Part shown: piece after piece, positions 21,776 through 33,546 of the stretch | Layout of the letters: each line of letters begins with the position of its first letter | Numbering within the stretch: the first letter of the stretch is position 1 | Assembly (NCBI GenBank): GCA_036897095.1 | Contig: JAYMSP010000040.1 | Coordinates: 44,063-108,062, forward strand | Direction of reading: 5' to 3' | From: Plantago elongata | Lineage: Eukaryota > Streptophyta > Magnoliopsida > Lamiales > Plantaginaceae | DNA length: 64,000 nucleotides | Made by a program: the position numbers and the translations under genes | Notes under the pieces: generated by a model | What the model was told of the DNA's origin: nothing | Seen by the model: the letters and a program-made list of their open reading frames with translations, nothing else | The model's database searches: none

Positions 21776-23783
21776 ATGATTCCTAGAAAGAAACCCCGGG
21801 AGTGTATTATTGGTGTTGGAGATCGTATCAGCACGTTACCGGAAGATATAATGAGTCGTATCCTGTCCATATTGCCCACAAGTGATGCGGTAGCAACGTG
21901 TGTTTTGTCCAGATACTGGGAATACAAGTGGACCTGCATTTACAATATCGAAGTTGATGACAGAAAGCGATATCAACTAGGGGAGTCGGGGGAAGCGACG
22001 TTTATTAAGTTCATGGATAATATACTTTCTCGTACAGAAAATGTCAGAAGGGTATGCCTCAGACTTATGTACAAGTATGATCCGAAAGTGGTCAATGCAT
22101 GGTTATCTGCTCTGCTGGAGAACGAAGTGGAGATTTTGTGTATTGATGCTCTTCAGGCAGACTTCGTTATACCTGGAAACCATCTTAGCAATAAACTGAG
22201 AGCACTCGCTTTAGAGTCGGGGATCTTCATTGTTCCACCTTCCAATTGTTTTCGCAACCTTAGGAATCTGTTGCTTGAGAAAGTTGAGATACGGAGTGAG
22301 AACTCCGCTGATACTGTGTGTTTTAATTTCCCGGTCCTTGAAGTACTTAAATTACTTAAATGCACATGGTCGCATGTGAAGTTTGTGCATATCTGTGCTC
22401 CATCCCTAAATACATTCATGTCTGAGAGTGGACTAAATGCTGCTGTTGACAACTACAAAATCAGTATTCATGGTGGAAAGATTATTGATTTTACAATTAA
22501 AGGTTGTGAACCAGAAAATATCTCGGTGCTTGGGTCAAAAGTCAGTTATGCATCTTTGCAAAATATTATCCATGAGAATGATAGATCGATGGAAAAGAAT
22601 GGATTGAGAGTTCGAAATCTACTGAAACAATTCTCACCCGATTTGGAAGGGTTGACATTATCATTATATGTGGCACAGGTGCGTTCTACAAGACTATCTC
22701 TATACATATGATGTCCAGATGAAATTGGCAATACATGATATCCTCTGATTTGGTTTCTTGTTATGTTTCTTTTCTAATATCAGCACAGCCATATATTAAC
22801 TAGCTTATCTTTTATGATACATGCATCTTATTCCATTTTAAGTAATACATTTATAAAGCTTAGAAAAACTATAACATAAGTGAAATGATTTCAGAGTAAA
22901 TTGCTGCTTATAGCAAAACAGAAATAATCTTCTTATAGTACTTTAATAAGGATTTTTTTTTGAGATTGTATATGTTTTAGTTCGTGAATTTGTGATGTTT
23001 TCTACTTCTAATCTTTTTAATCTGAAAAACCGTAAAAAATTCATTTTTTCCTGAACTTCATGAAGATTTGCAATCTTACGACTCTGGTTGATGGAAAGCA
23101 AAATTCCGACTTATAATCTCCACGAACACCATTAATTTTTAAACTAACAGCTCAGTTGGCATGTGCTTGTTTCTTTTGTATTAACCATAAGAGATCAATC
23201 TTTCATTCTGATCATAAACATGTGAACACTCAATTTTTCATTTATTTTAATCCATTTCTTTTCTCTTTGATTAGGCTAATATGTTAGCAGAAAGATCATG
23301 TTTTCTTCCAAGGCTTGATAAGCTTCAAAAACTTGTGCTGTGTTCTAGCGAGCGTTTCACCTATGGCAACACTGATGCAGTTCTTGAGTTACTTCACGCC
23401 ACTCCTTTTTTGAAGTGTTTAGTCATCGACGTGGTGAGCCCACAATACTTCTGTCCTTTGCTTTTTGCCTATTTTCCTGCTTAACCAAATTGTTTCTGAG
23501 CCCCTACTTGCATTTTTCTTTCTTATAGTTGCGATGGGAGGATTATGATTATGATACAGTAGAATCCATACCGTCATGTATCGCATCTAGCCTCGAAGAG
23601 ATAGAGTTGTTGAACATCACTGCCATCAAGAATGCATTTCAACTTGCACATTTTTTGCTTAAAACTGCTGTGAATTTGAAGAAGTTTCATGTCACTTCAC
23701 TTTATGAGAAGGTAAAGGCCGAAGTTACGAAGGACTTACTATCAGCATATCCTGCCATCTCTTCATCCGTAACAATTGACTAA
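21776..23783 (+). CDS. F-box/LRR (FBD-type) protein
   Basis: Three exons, all phase 0: 21776-22678, 23275-23433 and 23529-23783, giving 438 aa. Introns use CAG/GTGCGT...TTAG and GTG/GTGAGC...TATAG. The F-box (about 16-55) reads DRISTLPEDIMSRILSILPT followed by SDAVATCVLSRYWEYKW, the standard form in plant FBD/LRR F-box proteins. Leucine-rich repeats follow, and the C-terminal exon resembles the FBD end (SSLEEIELLNITA). Such proteins act as substrate adaptors of SCF ubiquitin ligases through SKP1/ASK binding; the substrate is unknown. The frame reads through no stop once spliced. I start at ATG 21776; the frame extends upstream but without an ATG. Large, fast-evolving family, so no ortholog is proposed. 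Confidence 0.88.
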
Positions 23784-25027
23784 TTAAAATCTGTTAGTTA
23801 CAGATTGAACTCCTCAGTCCTCACATGATGTCTGTGTATGTCATGAATATATCTAGCTTTTAGCAATCAGGTCATAACTTTGCTTCAATTTTAGTACCAA
23901 TGTTTGTGGAAACTAATTGCAGGATGATTTTATTTTTCGCACAGACAAAAGCCATAGCATGTTGATTTTTCCCTTCTTTCGTTTAGATCTATGGTGATTA
24001 TAATTGAGTAACATGCTTCTTTTGAAGCATATGTTCCATGAGATATGATACTTGTAGAATATCATGGAAAGAGATACACATGTGGTTTTCTGCATTGAAT
24101 GCTCTATTCTGGTCTGAGTATGTTTACATCACATCATTGTTATTCATCTTTATGATTGAATTTATTAGGTGAAAGGACATTAAGTTAGTTACTTGTGCCG
24201 GGAAAGTGCTGCAGAGATGCACCGGCATGTAATGTCTTTCAGATTCTATTGATTTTGAATGTTGCTTTAGTCTGAATTATCCCCTTCCCTTAAATTGGGA
24301 ATCATCAACTCGAGATGTTAGGCTTAGTGAGGGTTGTAGTATTGTGCCTTAGTACCGGTGGGCGGATTGTTCTCCCATTGTAATTTTTCTGTATTTGCTT
24401 ATCACCCCCTGTATCCGCCTATAGAGCTTAACACTAAAAACCTTAACCCTGTATTTGTTTGTGACATGCTTACACTAGGTTAAGGTGTTTCTAAGACTTG
24501 CTCTCTACTTTGTTGTAGCCGGTTTAGCCCGTGTTGGTAGCGTAGTCACTGGCATTGATTTATTTAGCAATGTATTTTTTTTCCCTAGTTGACTCGTCAA
24601 GCTTCTCCAAATAACAGATTTGCATTCCCTCCGTCCGATTAATAACTTCCTGAGAGGCTTATTTATCTAGAATTATGACGTTTAACAGACATTTCTAGCA
24701 ACTGAAAACTAAAATTGAACTACACTCCAGGCATTATCTAGATTTAACGTCTACACTTGATGTCATCACGTTTTTTTCATTTCTTTAGATTAATTGTTAT
24801 CCAACACTGCAAGAACCCTAACATGCTATATGAAGACATACGATATAGTGCAGGAGTAGTTATTTCGCAACTATAGAAACTACAGTACACACAATTACAA
24901 TGCTTTATATCTTTTCCATAATCGAGCAAGTCCTCAGCGTTTAATTCTGTATATGGGGCAGATAACCAACCCATGTATAAAAAACAAGGTCACTATCTGT
25001 ATACAGTATAAGAGGTTCAACAATGGA
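23784..25027. other. Convergent 3' ends of the F-box and golgin genes
   Basis: No coding sequence is seen. It should hold the 3'UTR of the F-box gene (+) and that of the golgin gene (-). The string CCCTCCGTCC near 24627 resembles one Stowaway end, but no partner end is visible. Confidence 0.45.
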
Positions 25028-28000
25028 TTAGATAGATCCTCCATTGTTAATATTGCCAAGTGACACAGCTGCACCAGATCGGCTATCATCAGAGACTGGC
25101 GAGTGTGACCTTAGAATGTAGATCACCCAGAGATGAAGACATACAAGGTAGAAAATACACCAGATTCTAGCAGTCGAATTTCTTCTCAAAAATACAGCAC
25201 CAGTACAATAGAGTGAGTCCAATTGTCTAACCAATGACCCCAGATGTTGCTGACCCGATTGCATTCTCTGTTTGATAAAAGGTTTGAACTTTGAATTGGA
25301 GAGCTGCCACACACCGGATTCCAGATTATCATATGATGAGGTACCCGGGAAGTTGGCCGCATCAATCATCGACTTGTTTTCGTCTAATAATCTTGAAACA
25401 GCCTACATCGTATAATGCAACATTAGATTCTTGCTTGACGTTAATGATCTATTATATTCTTGCTGGACGTTAATAATCTACCTCGATCCTAAACTGAAGT
25501 GTGGCCTTCTCTGAGGATAAGGTCTCCACCTGATGACAAATAAAATCAAGTTACACAATCCTTGATTCGAAATTCTATTTAAATAAAACAATAATCTCAT
25601 CCAGCCATAGCATGGAAAGCATAAACTATTTATAATCAGTCAAAAGAAAAAACAGAGGCATTAGTATATAGTACTCTTTAATTTTGGGCACATAGATAAA
25701 TGTTTACCACTTTAATTTCGTCTAATGAAGTACCTTTTTCGAAAGGGAAAAAAAAAGGAAAAAAAAAGGAAGAACAAATAGAATAATTAAAATGAAATGT
25801 TATCCCAAATTGTTAGAGCACTGGGTGAACTATTTGCCAGATATGGAAATGCAAAATTTATAGTGGGACATATATAAATGACAATTGTATTGGGACAAGT
25901 AGTAGTAGTTTGAAATCTATTGGTGTGTCAAATTATTCATTGGAAGTACACAGCAGTACAAAAGGGAGAAACAACAGACCTGCGCTTGCTTCTGGATTAG
26001 ATGGTCAGTCAACTGACCAAGCCTTCGCTTGAGCTCAATTTCTACTTCGCTTGGATTTTCTATTTCCCTTCTCGTTGTCTCAATGCTTGTTTCTAGGGTC
26101 TTCACCTGCATCATAGAAGATAATAAATTTCCAGTACACAAGTCATAGTAACTGATTTTGGGAAATATGTTTTGGCAATAATCCAAGGAAATACCAAATG
26201 TAGCTTAATTCATGACCGAAAATTGGCAAAATGAAGGTTCAGTTAAGATTAGAAGAAACCTTTTCCTGCACTCTTCCCACTTTATCTGTTAAAAATGAGC
26301 ATTCTGTCCTGAGCATCTCCAGTTCAAATTGAACGCCTTTTGAAGCAAGTGACTGCAAACCATTAAAGGCCAAATTAGATAGGATGGCAGAGTTTATGGC
26401 CTAATCGAATATAGATTGAAAAAGACATCCGCTACTCACTTTGTCACCGCTCTGATGTGGAACTGATAGTTGTCTTCTCAATTCTAGCAGAATGAAATAT
26501 AAAGGTAGTTAAGTAATAATCTTCCCTTGTAGTACTAGCAACCAATAAGACTTGCTTTTCTCAAAAAATAATGTGGTCATGGTTTACAAGTCAAAGGCTT
26601 ACACGGTGGCTGGTTTCCCATGTTTATGAATTATGATATTCAGTACCTAAATGTTGGCCTAGCCTTATTAAAAAGATATGGTGCAGTATTTGAACAAAGT
26701 TCTTGGAATTTATCAGTATCATTGAATGAACACAAGTAAGATATTGACCAACCATCGATTCAACTTATATTGTGAAATTCACTAGAAGTTTTCCTAACCT
26801 AAGACCTTCCATGAAAAATATTAGCACAAGAAAAACAAAAGGACAAATAATTCAATACTAGTTAAAAGCACAAGATATGAAACTATAAAATAGCATTCTA
26901 GTTCAGACCAAAAATCAAAGTGCACCTTCTTGAGTTGCTTCTTTCATATGGAATTGTTGTCGGAGCTCAGCAACACGATCGACCTAGTCAAACATAGAGT
27001 CATATAGGATCATGTGGATAAATTAACGCTGCTGCTAAGATACAAATATATTTTCATAACCTAAACAAGCCATCTGCTAGTCTAAATCTCAGATCAAGCA
27101 GACCTGCTCATGACCTAAACAATCTGCAGGAATTTCTAAAACGTACGTGAACGAGGAAGTACAACATAGCTGACATGCGATGAAGATAAATGAATAGAAA
27201 CATATTTACTTTACAAATCTATAGGAGCATGAGAAGTTGCGACAGTTGGTATAATCATATAAAATACATGTATCTAACTATATATGGAACAGTTGACAAT
27301 TACTCAGATAATAGGATGATGAAACAATGGTCGAAAACACTTAAAAAGTCATATCACACTGTAGTGAACGGGATCATTTGTCCTAATAAGAAACTTACTG
27401 CAACAAACAGTAGTTCAGTACCTCAATTTCAAGATTCTTTTGTAACTTGGCTAGGGATCTAGTAAGATCAGCATTTTCCTTCTGCGAACGAAAGCAAGAA
27501 AATATCAATATCTTGGATTCAAAACTGTAAGAGAGAAAACACCAAAAGTTCATAACAGTTTCAAAATTAATAGTTAAAGAAAATCCATGAAAATATGGCC
27601 TCACTGCCAGAGTACCTCCAATTTTGCCAATCGTGAAAGGACTTCCATTCGCGTATTGTTATGTTTCTGCTTCTCCATATCAACTGCTTCCATTGTCTCC
27701 ATCATTGTTGTCTGCAGGTCTGAAGCCTGGTGCAAAGCAAATTATCAGCATAGAAATATAAAGGTCATACTGACACAGAATAAAATCACGGAACCACAGA
27801 CTAATTACTACATTGTTCTGAGAACAAGGAAAAAATTAGGGTAGATCTCAACTGAGCTTAAATTTCCATAGCAGGGCACATGATAAAATTAGCGCTTAGA
27901 AGAAATCCGAGAAATTACAAATTATCACCAAAATGACACCATTTTTCATCACCAAAATCATCCAACAAAGCCTCAACCTCAACATATACCTCTTTCCATC

Positions 28001-30136
28001 TCTTAATCCACCTGAAGCAGCATCTTAATACGCCTTAAACCCTCTTAATTCGCCTACATTCCAATAGCGGCCTGCAGCGAGTGCTCAAGCTGCTATTTAA
28101 TAAGAGTCCGCTCCGTAGCACCAGGAACAGCCAGAGCTCCTGGCGCTGCGGAGCGGCTGCAATCAACGACTATATTTCCCATTTTGCCATTTTTGCCGTC
28201 CCACTCAAAGCTTCTCATTTGCACCTTTTGCAATTAAACTCTATACCCCCCACTTTACTAATATCCTCACAATATATTCATAGTATTACAACTTTACCAA
28301 CCCGCTATTTCTTTTTAATTCATTTTGTTATTCTTTCTTCATTTAAATAATACTCAAGTTTTCACTTTAGCAATCCAATATCAATTTTTTCCATTTAAGT
28401 AATATTCAATCTTCCAATTCCTTATTTTGTTGACCTATAAAGAAAATGTGAAGCTATTCCTGGAACAAAGGAAGAAATTTATTAATGTATGGGTCTATGC
28501 GAGTATAATTATTTACGATGGGAACATGGAATATTACAATGTGAGATTTATTGTTATTTATAACAGGTCCCAAGTTGGGACCGTGAATCTCTATTACTCT
28601 TTCATTGATTCATTCTTTCATAGAGAATTCCCATGGGGAGGTGTTTTAACAATTTAAGCATGACATTTAACAAACGAGTAAACAAATAAGATTGATCTTT
28701 CAAAATTGCATGTGTTAATTATTATGTACTTCAATAAACAAATAAGCAATAAATTTACATAAAAGTATGGAACTATGGATACCTAATAAAGAATAAGATT
28801 ATTAATGAATATATGTACCTCTTTTACTTGCTGTTTTGCACGCTCATCCAGTATTTTCTCCAGGCTCTCTTTCTCACCTTCCAATTTCGCTACCAAGTTC
28901 TCACGCTCCTTGATTGCCTCGACTGCTTTCGCAGCTGCTTTTTCTGCCAGAATCTGCTGCCTCCTCTTTCTCCTTTCTTCTCTTTCTCTCTCACTCTCTG
29001 AATCTGACGAGGTACTGGTATCTGAACCAGAAGTAGACTCCTCATCACTAGGTAACGACGGAGCCTGCTTCAGCCTTGATCCAGTGCTCACACTTCTGCT
29101 TTTCATCCTCTCACCATTCTTCGACCCCAGCTTCAAATCCAACTTACTTTCACGAGAAACCGCTGTTTGTCTTGACTGATCTGCTTCATCTACGAGCCTC
29201 AGCTTCTCTCCATTAACAGTACCATTCAACTCAATTTTATCAAATTTAGCTTCATTAGCATCATCCTCAACGTCAAGCATCGGACTACTATCCTCCCGAT
29301 CCATTTCCCCTCCACTACTTGGTGACTGCACACTCGAACTCTGCGGTGTAACAATCGCAGAATCACCTCGCTTCTCATCACTATCAACATTCACACTGTT
29401 CACCAAGTCAACATCCGATTTCCTCAAACTCCTCACTGATCCACTATTCCTGCCCTTCGCACTTCTTCCATTAACTGCAGAAACATTCAACACCGACTTA
29501 GAAGCTCTCACCTTTTTCCCATCAGCCTTCAAACTCCGAACACCCAAACCTCCGTTACTACTCCCAGCACCAGCACTCCCTCTTTTATCCGGAACACTCA
29601 ACAACTCCGTCCAATCACTATCCGTAAGCCCTTTCCCAACTTCCCTACTCACATTCGTATCCATCGCTTCATTACCACGGCCAATATCACTATTCGTCCT
29701 ACTAACGGGTTTGAAACCACTTTTACTATCAGTTTGGTACGCCACCACATTTTCAGTCGATTTCTTCTTCAACTGATCCTTCAATAAAGGCTTATTAACC
29801 TCAGACGCTCTAGGTAAGCTTTCTACACCTAATTGACCCTCCGATTGCAGCTTCTCGTTTTTACGCAACGAATCGGCAGCTTGCTGATCGATCTAAACCA
29901 AATAATAAAATCCCCACATAACATTATCATATCATACAATCACACAATCACAAATCAGATCAAGACTATATAAATTAAAACAGTAACGCACTAATTAGCA
30001 CACTATCACTGAAGATTGAGTTTTACGGTAACTGTAATCATCGAATTTTTCCGATAACAAAATCAATTCAAGAATTGCTAACCTGCTGGAGGAGGGTTTC
30101 AGCAGCTTTGAGCTTGGAGGAGATCCAATGAGCCAT
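25028..30136 (-). CDS. GC2: Golgin candidate 2 (golgin-84-like Golgi tether)
   Basis: Coiled-coil protein anchored in the Golgi membrane by its C-terminus. Exons in gene order: 30083-30136, 28819-29892, 27616-27726, 27422-27481, 26926-26985, 26440-26483 (uncertain), 26260-26352, 25980-26105, 25482-25529 and 25028-25402, about 670-680 aa. It matches Arabidopsis GC2 (At1g18190) from memory: start MAHWISSKLKAAETLLQQ, LTDSDWTELLS, SDSESERERxERRKRR, KERENLVAKLEGEKESLEKI, VEIELKRRLGQLTDHLIQKQ and LRRNSTARIW, then the single membrane span IFYLVCLHLWVIYIL. Residues from about 330 on form the coiled coil. Exons 1-5 and 7-10 all join in phase 0. The 44-base exon at 26440-26483 fits the protein alignment (ELRRQLSVPHQSGDK) but needs one extra base upstream to stay in frame. 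Confidence 0.93.
28104..28160. repeat. GC-rich imperfect hairpin in golgin intron 2
   Basis: GCTCCGTAGCACCAGGAAC (28110-28128) pairs imperfectly with the reverse of GCTCCTGGCGCTGCGGAGC (28136-28154), with three mismatched positions and a seven-base loop. The similarity extends a few bases outwards. It is a GC island in an AT-rich intron and may be the core of a foldback transposon. Confidence 0.5.
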
Positions 30137-31139
30137 GAAACGGTGTAAAGTTTGAATCCAGTGATGGTCAGTGATGGTGCATTTTAGCGGGAGGAGGAGG
30201 CGTATGTTAGCATCAATCGGTTGGTTTGGTATTGGAGTTGCAGAAGAACAATGGTGAAGAAATGGAGGAGTAAATGTTTATGTTACATGTCGTTGATGGT
30301 CAGTTTTGCACGTGGCGATGTTTTATATGGTTGTTGTTGAGTTTTATATGTCACGAACTGGGTTATTTTAGTGCCTAATAAATTTTAACTAGTTTGTAGA
30401 TTTTGGTGTTAAGAGGAAGCTAAACTACACACATCAGGTCAGTTGGTACTCTCTTTTTTTGACATATGGGGGCTCCGGATTCATAATGAGTGTAGGAAGT
30501 GTATCGGAGTAGTTCCGACATAAAATAAATTGTATTTTATAATTTAAAAAAAGAAGAAAAAAAGTACATTTTTTATCACTTAAACTATAAATTTAACACA
30601 TTTTTATATTTTATTATTTATTCTAAAATTTAATTTAAAACTACGTGTCAACTTTATTATAAAGTTCTCAGAAACAGAATGAGTACAATTTTATAATTAT
30701 TATTTTCGATTTTGAATCTGTTACCATGTTCAATAGGATTTATATTTACAAAACTACCTCATGCTTGATAAATTAGTTGATTCATAAGCTTATTGAGTTT
30801 ATGAATCTATTTAGTAGGAATATTATCAATTATTTTTAAAAAATGTAGTTAACTATTAACTAGAAGTTTGAATTTCAAAAAGAAAAATAGAGATGGATAA
30901 TTAATGAGATAGAAGCAAATATTACACCCTAATTCAGTTTTCTTAAGGATGGGACTAACAAGCACGTGATTCAAGGTACAAAAGGAAGATCTACAAGAGT
31001 CATAGTAATAGTATATAGTTTCCTTTTCCTTCAAGTTCAATTAATCCATAATAAATTTGGTACTCTGACTAATTGTAGTATTACAGAAGCCAAGAACATA
31101 GATACTCATGACTTGTCTTCCCAAGGAACATACATATCA
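30137..31139. other. Golgin promoter and FKBP 3' flank
   Basis: The first 150 bp upstream of the golgin start are GA-rich on + (so CT-rich in the sense direction), typical of a plant 5' leader. The rest is AT-rich. A CACGTG lies at about 30962-30967. No further gene is seen. Confidence 0.4.
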
Positions 31140-32669
31140 TCATGCTGGAGCAATGGACACTCTATCAACTTGGAGTACATATTCAAGTGTAGCAAATGGA
31201 GGAACCACAACACCATCACCTAAATCTGCACCATCTTCACCAAATCCAAGATTTGGTGGAACTATCACTCTCCTTATTCCACCTGCTTTCATGTTCCTCA
31301 ATACATATTCAATCCCTTCACATATACCTTTACTGTAAGGCCTTGATCCCAATACAAGTGCCAATGGCCTCTTTCTTTCACCTCCTAATGTGTCCACAAA
31401 CACTTGTTCATTACCTTGGACACTCCCCTTCACATTGATCACCACCAAATCTCCTGCCCTTGCTGTAGCGCCTCCTCCCACCCGAACCTCGTAGTACCTG
31501 ATGATCGAGATGAGTTACTTGCACATCCACTTTGTCAGTTACCAAAATTAGTAGTAAAATGTCTAACTAGTAACCGGTAAGCAAAGTAGCCGGTTTAGGT
31601 GCATAGTTGCGGCTTTGATTATATGCTAGATGGGGACATACCTTATCCCATTAGGCAGAACTACCTCTTCTTCCTTCCCAACATCTCTGCAGGATTATGC
31701 AAAAAGACAGACTTCAATCATCAAAACACTGTTAAAGTTTGTAAACATGCACCATATATATACTCCTAGGAATACAAGGGCTTATTTAAGCAGCTTGTAC
31801 ACTTCTGTAAACCAATATGGCTATATGCCTTTTCGAAGCAGGATAAGGTATAGCTTGTAGTATTTGGCGGAATTTGTTCTGTTAACACAACAAACAGGAA
31901 GGGAAAAATCCACCTAACATCTCAGAGGTTCTTATCCATTCCCCCAAATTATAAACACAAGGCTCATATCCGTCTCATCTAAAAGCCCGAGTTAAATTGC
32001 TGAGAGGCCTTTAACTTTGTAATGTCTCTACAGATAGTAGCCTTCGCGAAACCAAGTCAAGAAATTACCGTTACTTCTGGTAGTCTCCTAAGAATTATAG
32101 CAATTACAGAAGGATTGCAGGTACCAACAAAACTAAATTAATGAACTTATGCATACTAGCAGTATCTAGACTTTTGGTCATTTTATGGATGAACTTGATA
32201 TGAATAACACTTCAACAATTTATCAAGTCCATAGTGTAGGAGTATATTGAAGAGATTACACATGTATCATGATTCAATTAGTTCATGCATACCTTGTGTT
32301 AGCTTCTTGTTCAGATACTTCTAAGCGAGTCTTGATCTGTTCAGAAACGACACCAACAGCAAGAAAACCAACCCATGCTAGGCCCGCACCGATGCCAAAC
32401 CGCCTTGTTAGGGAGGAAGCAATCCAGTCAGTGGAATCGGCATTGGTACTTCTGGTAGCTGCCTTATAAGTCTTTTGTTCCACAGTAGCTGGAGGTGAAA
32501 ATGGCTCAGCGGAGCTTGCGTTGAGTTTCTGATCAGTTGGAAGTGGGGTTTGTGGTTGTTGAGGGAGATTTGATGGCTGTGGATTTGGTGTTTGTGAGGA
32601 TGAGGAGATAGTGTTGCTTCTTGTTATGGGGTGAGAGCCAAATGGTTGGGATACAAAGAAAGATGTCAT
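31140..32669 (-). CDS. FKBP17-2: Chloroplast FKBP-type peptidyl-prolyl isomerase, FKBP17-2
   Basis: Three exons: 32293-32669, 31642-31686 and 31140-31497, giving 259 aa. Phases close exactly (2, then 2). The start is ATG 32669 (MTSFFVSQPFGSHPITR). It matches Arabidopsis FKBP17-2 (At1g18170, about 247 aa) from memory: DWIASSLTRRFGIGAGLAW, VVSEQIKTRLEVSEQEANTR, VLPNGIRYYEVRVGGGATAR and the end DRVSIAPA. The N-terminal 75 residues are rich in S, T, P and Q, as in plastid transit peptides. A hydrophobic stretch (IGAGLAWVGFLAVGVV) may be a thylakoid transfer or membrane segment. The FKBP fold fills the C-terminal half. Activity in this subfamily is uncertain because several classic FKBP active-site residues differ. 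A TATATATA string lies about 40 bp upstream of the start codon, at 32709-32717. Confidence 0.95.
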
Positions 32670-33546
32670 CTTTTCACATGAAAATCTTCCTATCACACAG
32701 AACTTGGGTATATATATGTATGTAGCATATACTATGAGCTTACTGGCCCTACCTTATCCTTACATGTAATGAGGTGATCGAGTTTCTCAGTCATATGTAC
32801 TGATCATTGTGCATTTCTTTACCAGAAAAATATAAGCTCTTAGAAAATTTTCACAGTTGAAACCGTCAACAACTGATCTTTTTCATGCACGTACCTAAAT
32901 GTTTTAGAAATTTAAACATACCTTCCTTCGAACTGCTTAGATAACACCAGCCTCGATCCACATCAGATTGGACTACAATGTAATCGCGCCACGACATGAA
33001 GGGAGGCCAGTGTTTCCTGAACTATGCACAGAAAACTCTAGTTATAAAAATGCCCGGGTTCAAATATCACAAAATTTAAGAAGCGGAATAGAACTGGCAA
33101 TGAAAGAATTTGAGTTTGCTGCATGTAGTCAAAAAAAAAAGAGAAAGGTGTGACAGTTCTGCTGAGTGTACTACTACTATATAATGCTGTAGAGTATCTA
33201 TCTAGATAGTTTTTACTGTACTCCTTGCTTGGAGAAGCCAACATGAAAATTCAATTAAACAGAAGAATAGAACTTTGATTACAAGAGTTACAAATGTATA
33301 TACAAGCTGCACAACTTAGAGGAGTTGGCGAAGAAGCCAACAATACAAAATCACCAAAAAGGAAAAGGGAAAAAATGCTAAGAACGAGAAGAGAAATAAA
33401 ATTAAGGATTCTAATATACTCAGATGGTGCGGGTATGAATCTTTCATCCTGTTGCAATCTCTTTTCCAAACACGGTTTCAAGGAGATGTTGCACAAATGC
33501 TTCACCTTTGAGGCATTTAGTTCAGCAGAAAGCACCCGCTCCCTCA
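32670..33546. other. FKBP promoter and kinase 3'UTR
   Basis: Intergenic between two genes that both run on the minus strand. The half next to FKBP17-2 contains its short promoter. The half next to 33547 should be the kinase 3'UTR. No other gene is supported. Confidence 0.45.

Noticed and set aside
24620-24760. Third Stowaway element from the CCCTCCGTCC string
   Set aside because: No matching reversed terminus or TA duplication was found downstream within 400 bp.
28805-29179. 124-codon + strand frame opposite the golgin exon 2
   Set aside because: Antisense shadow of the S/E-rich golgin coding sequence.
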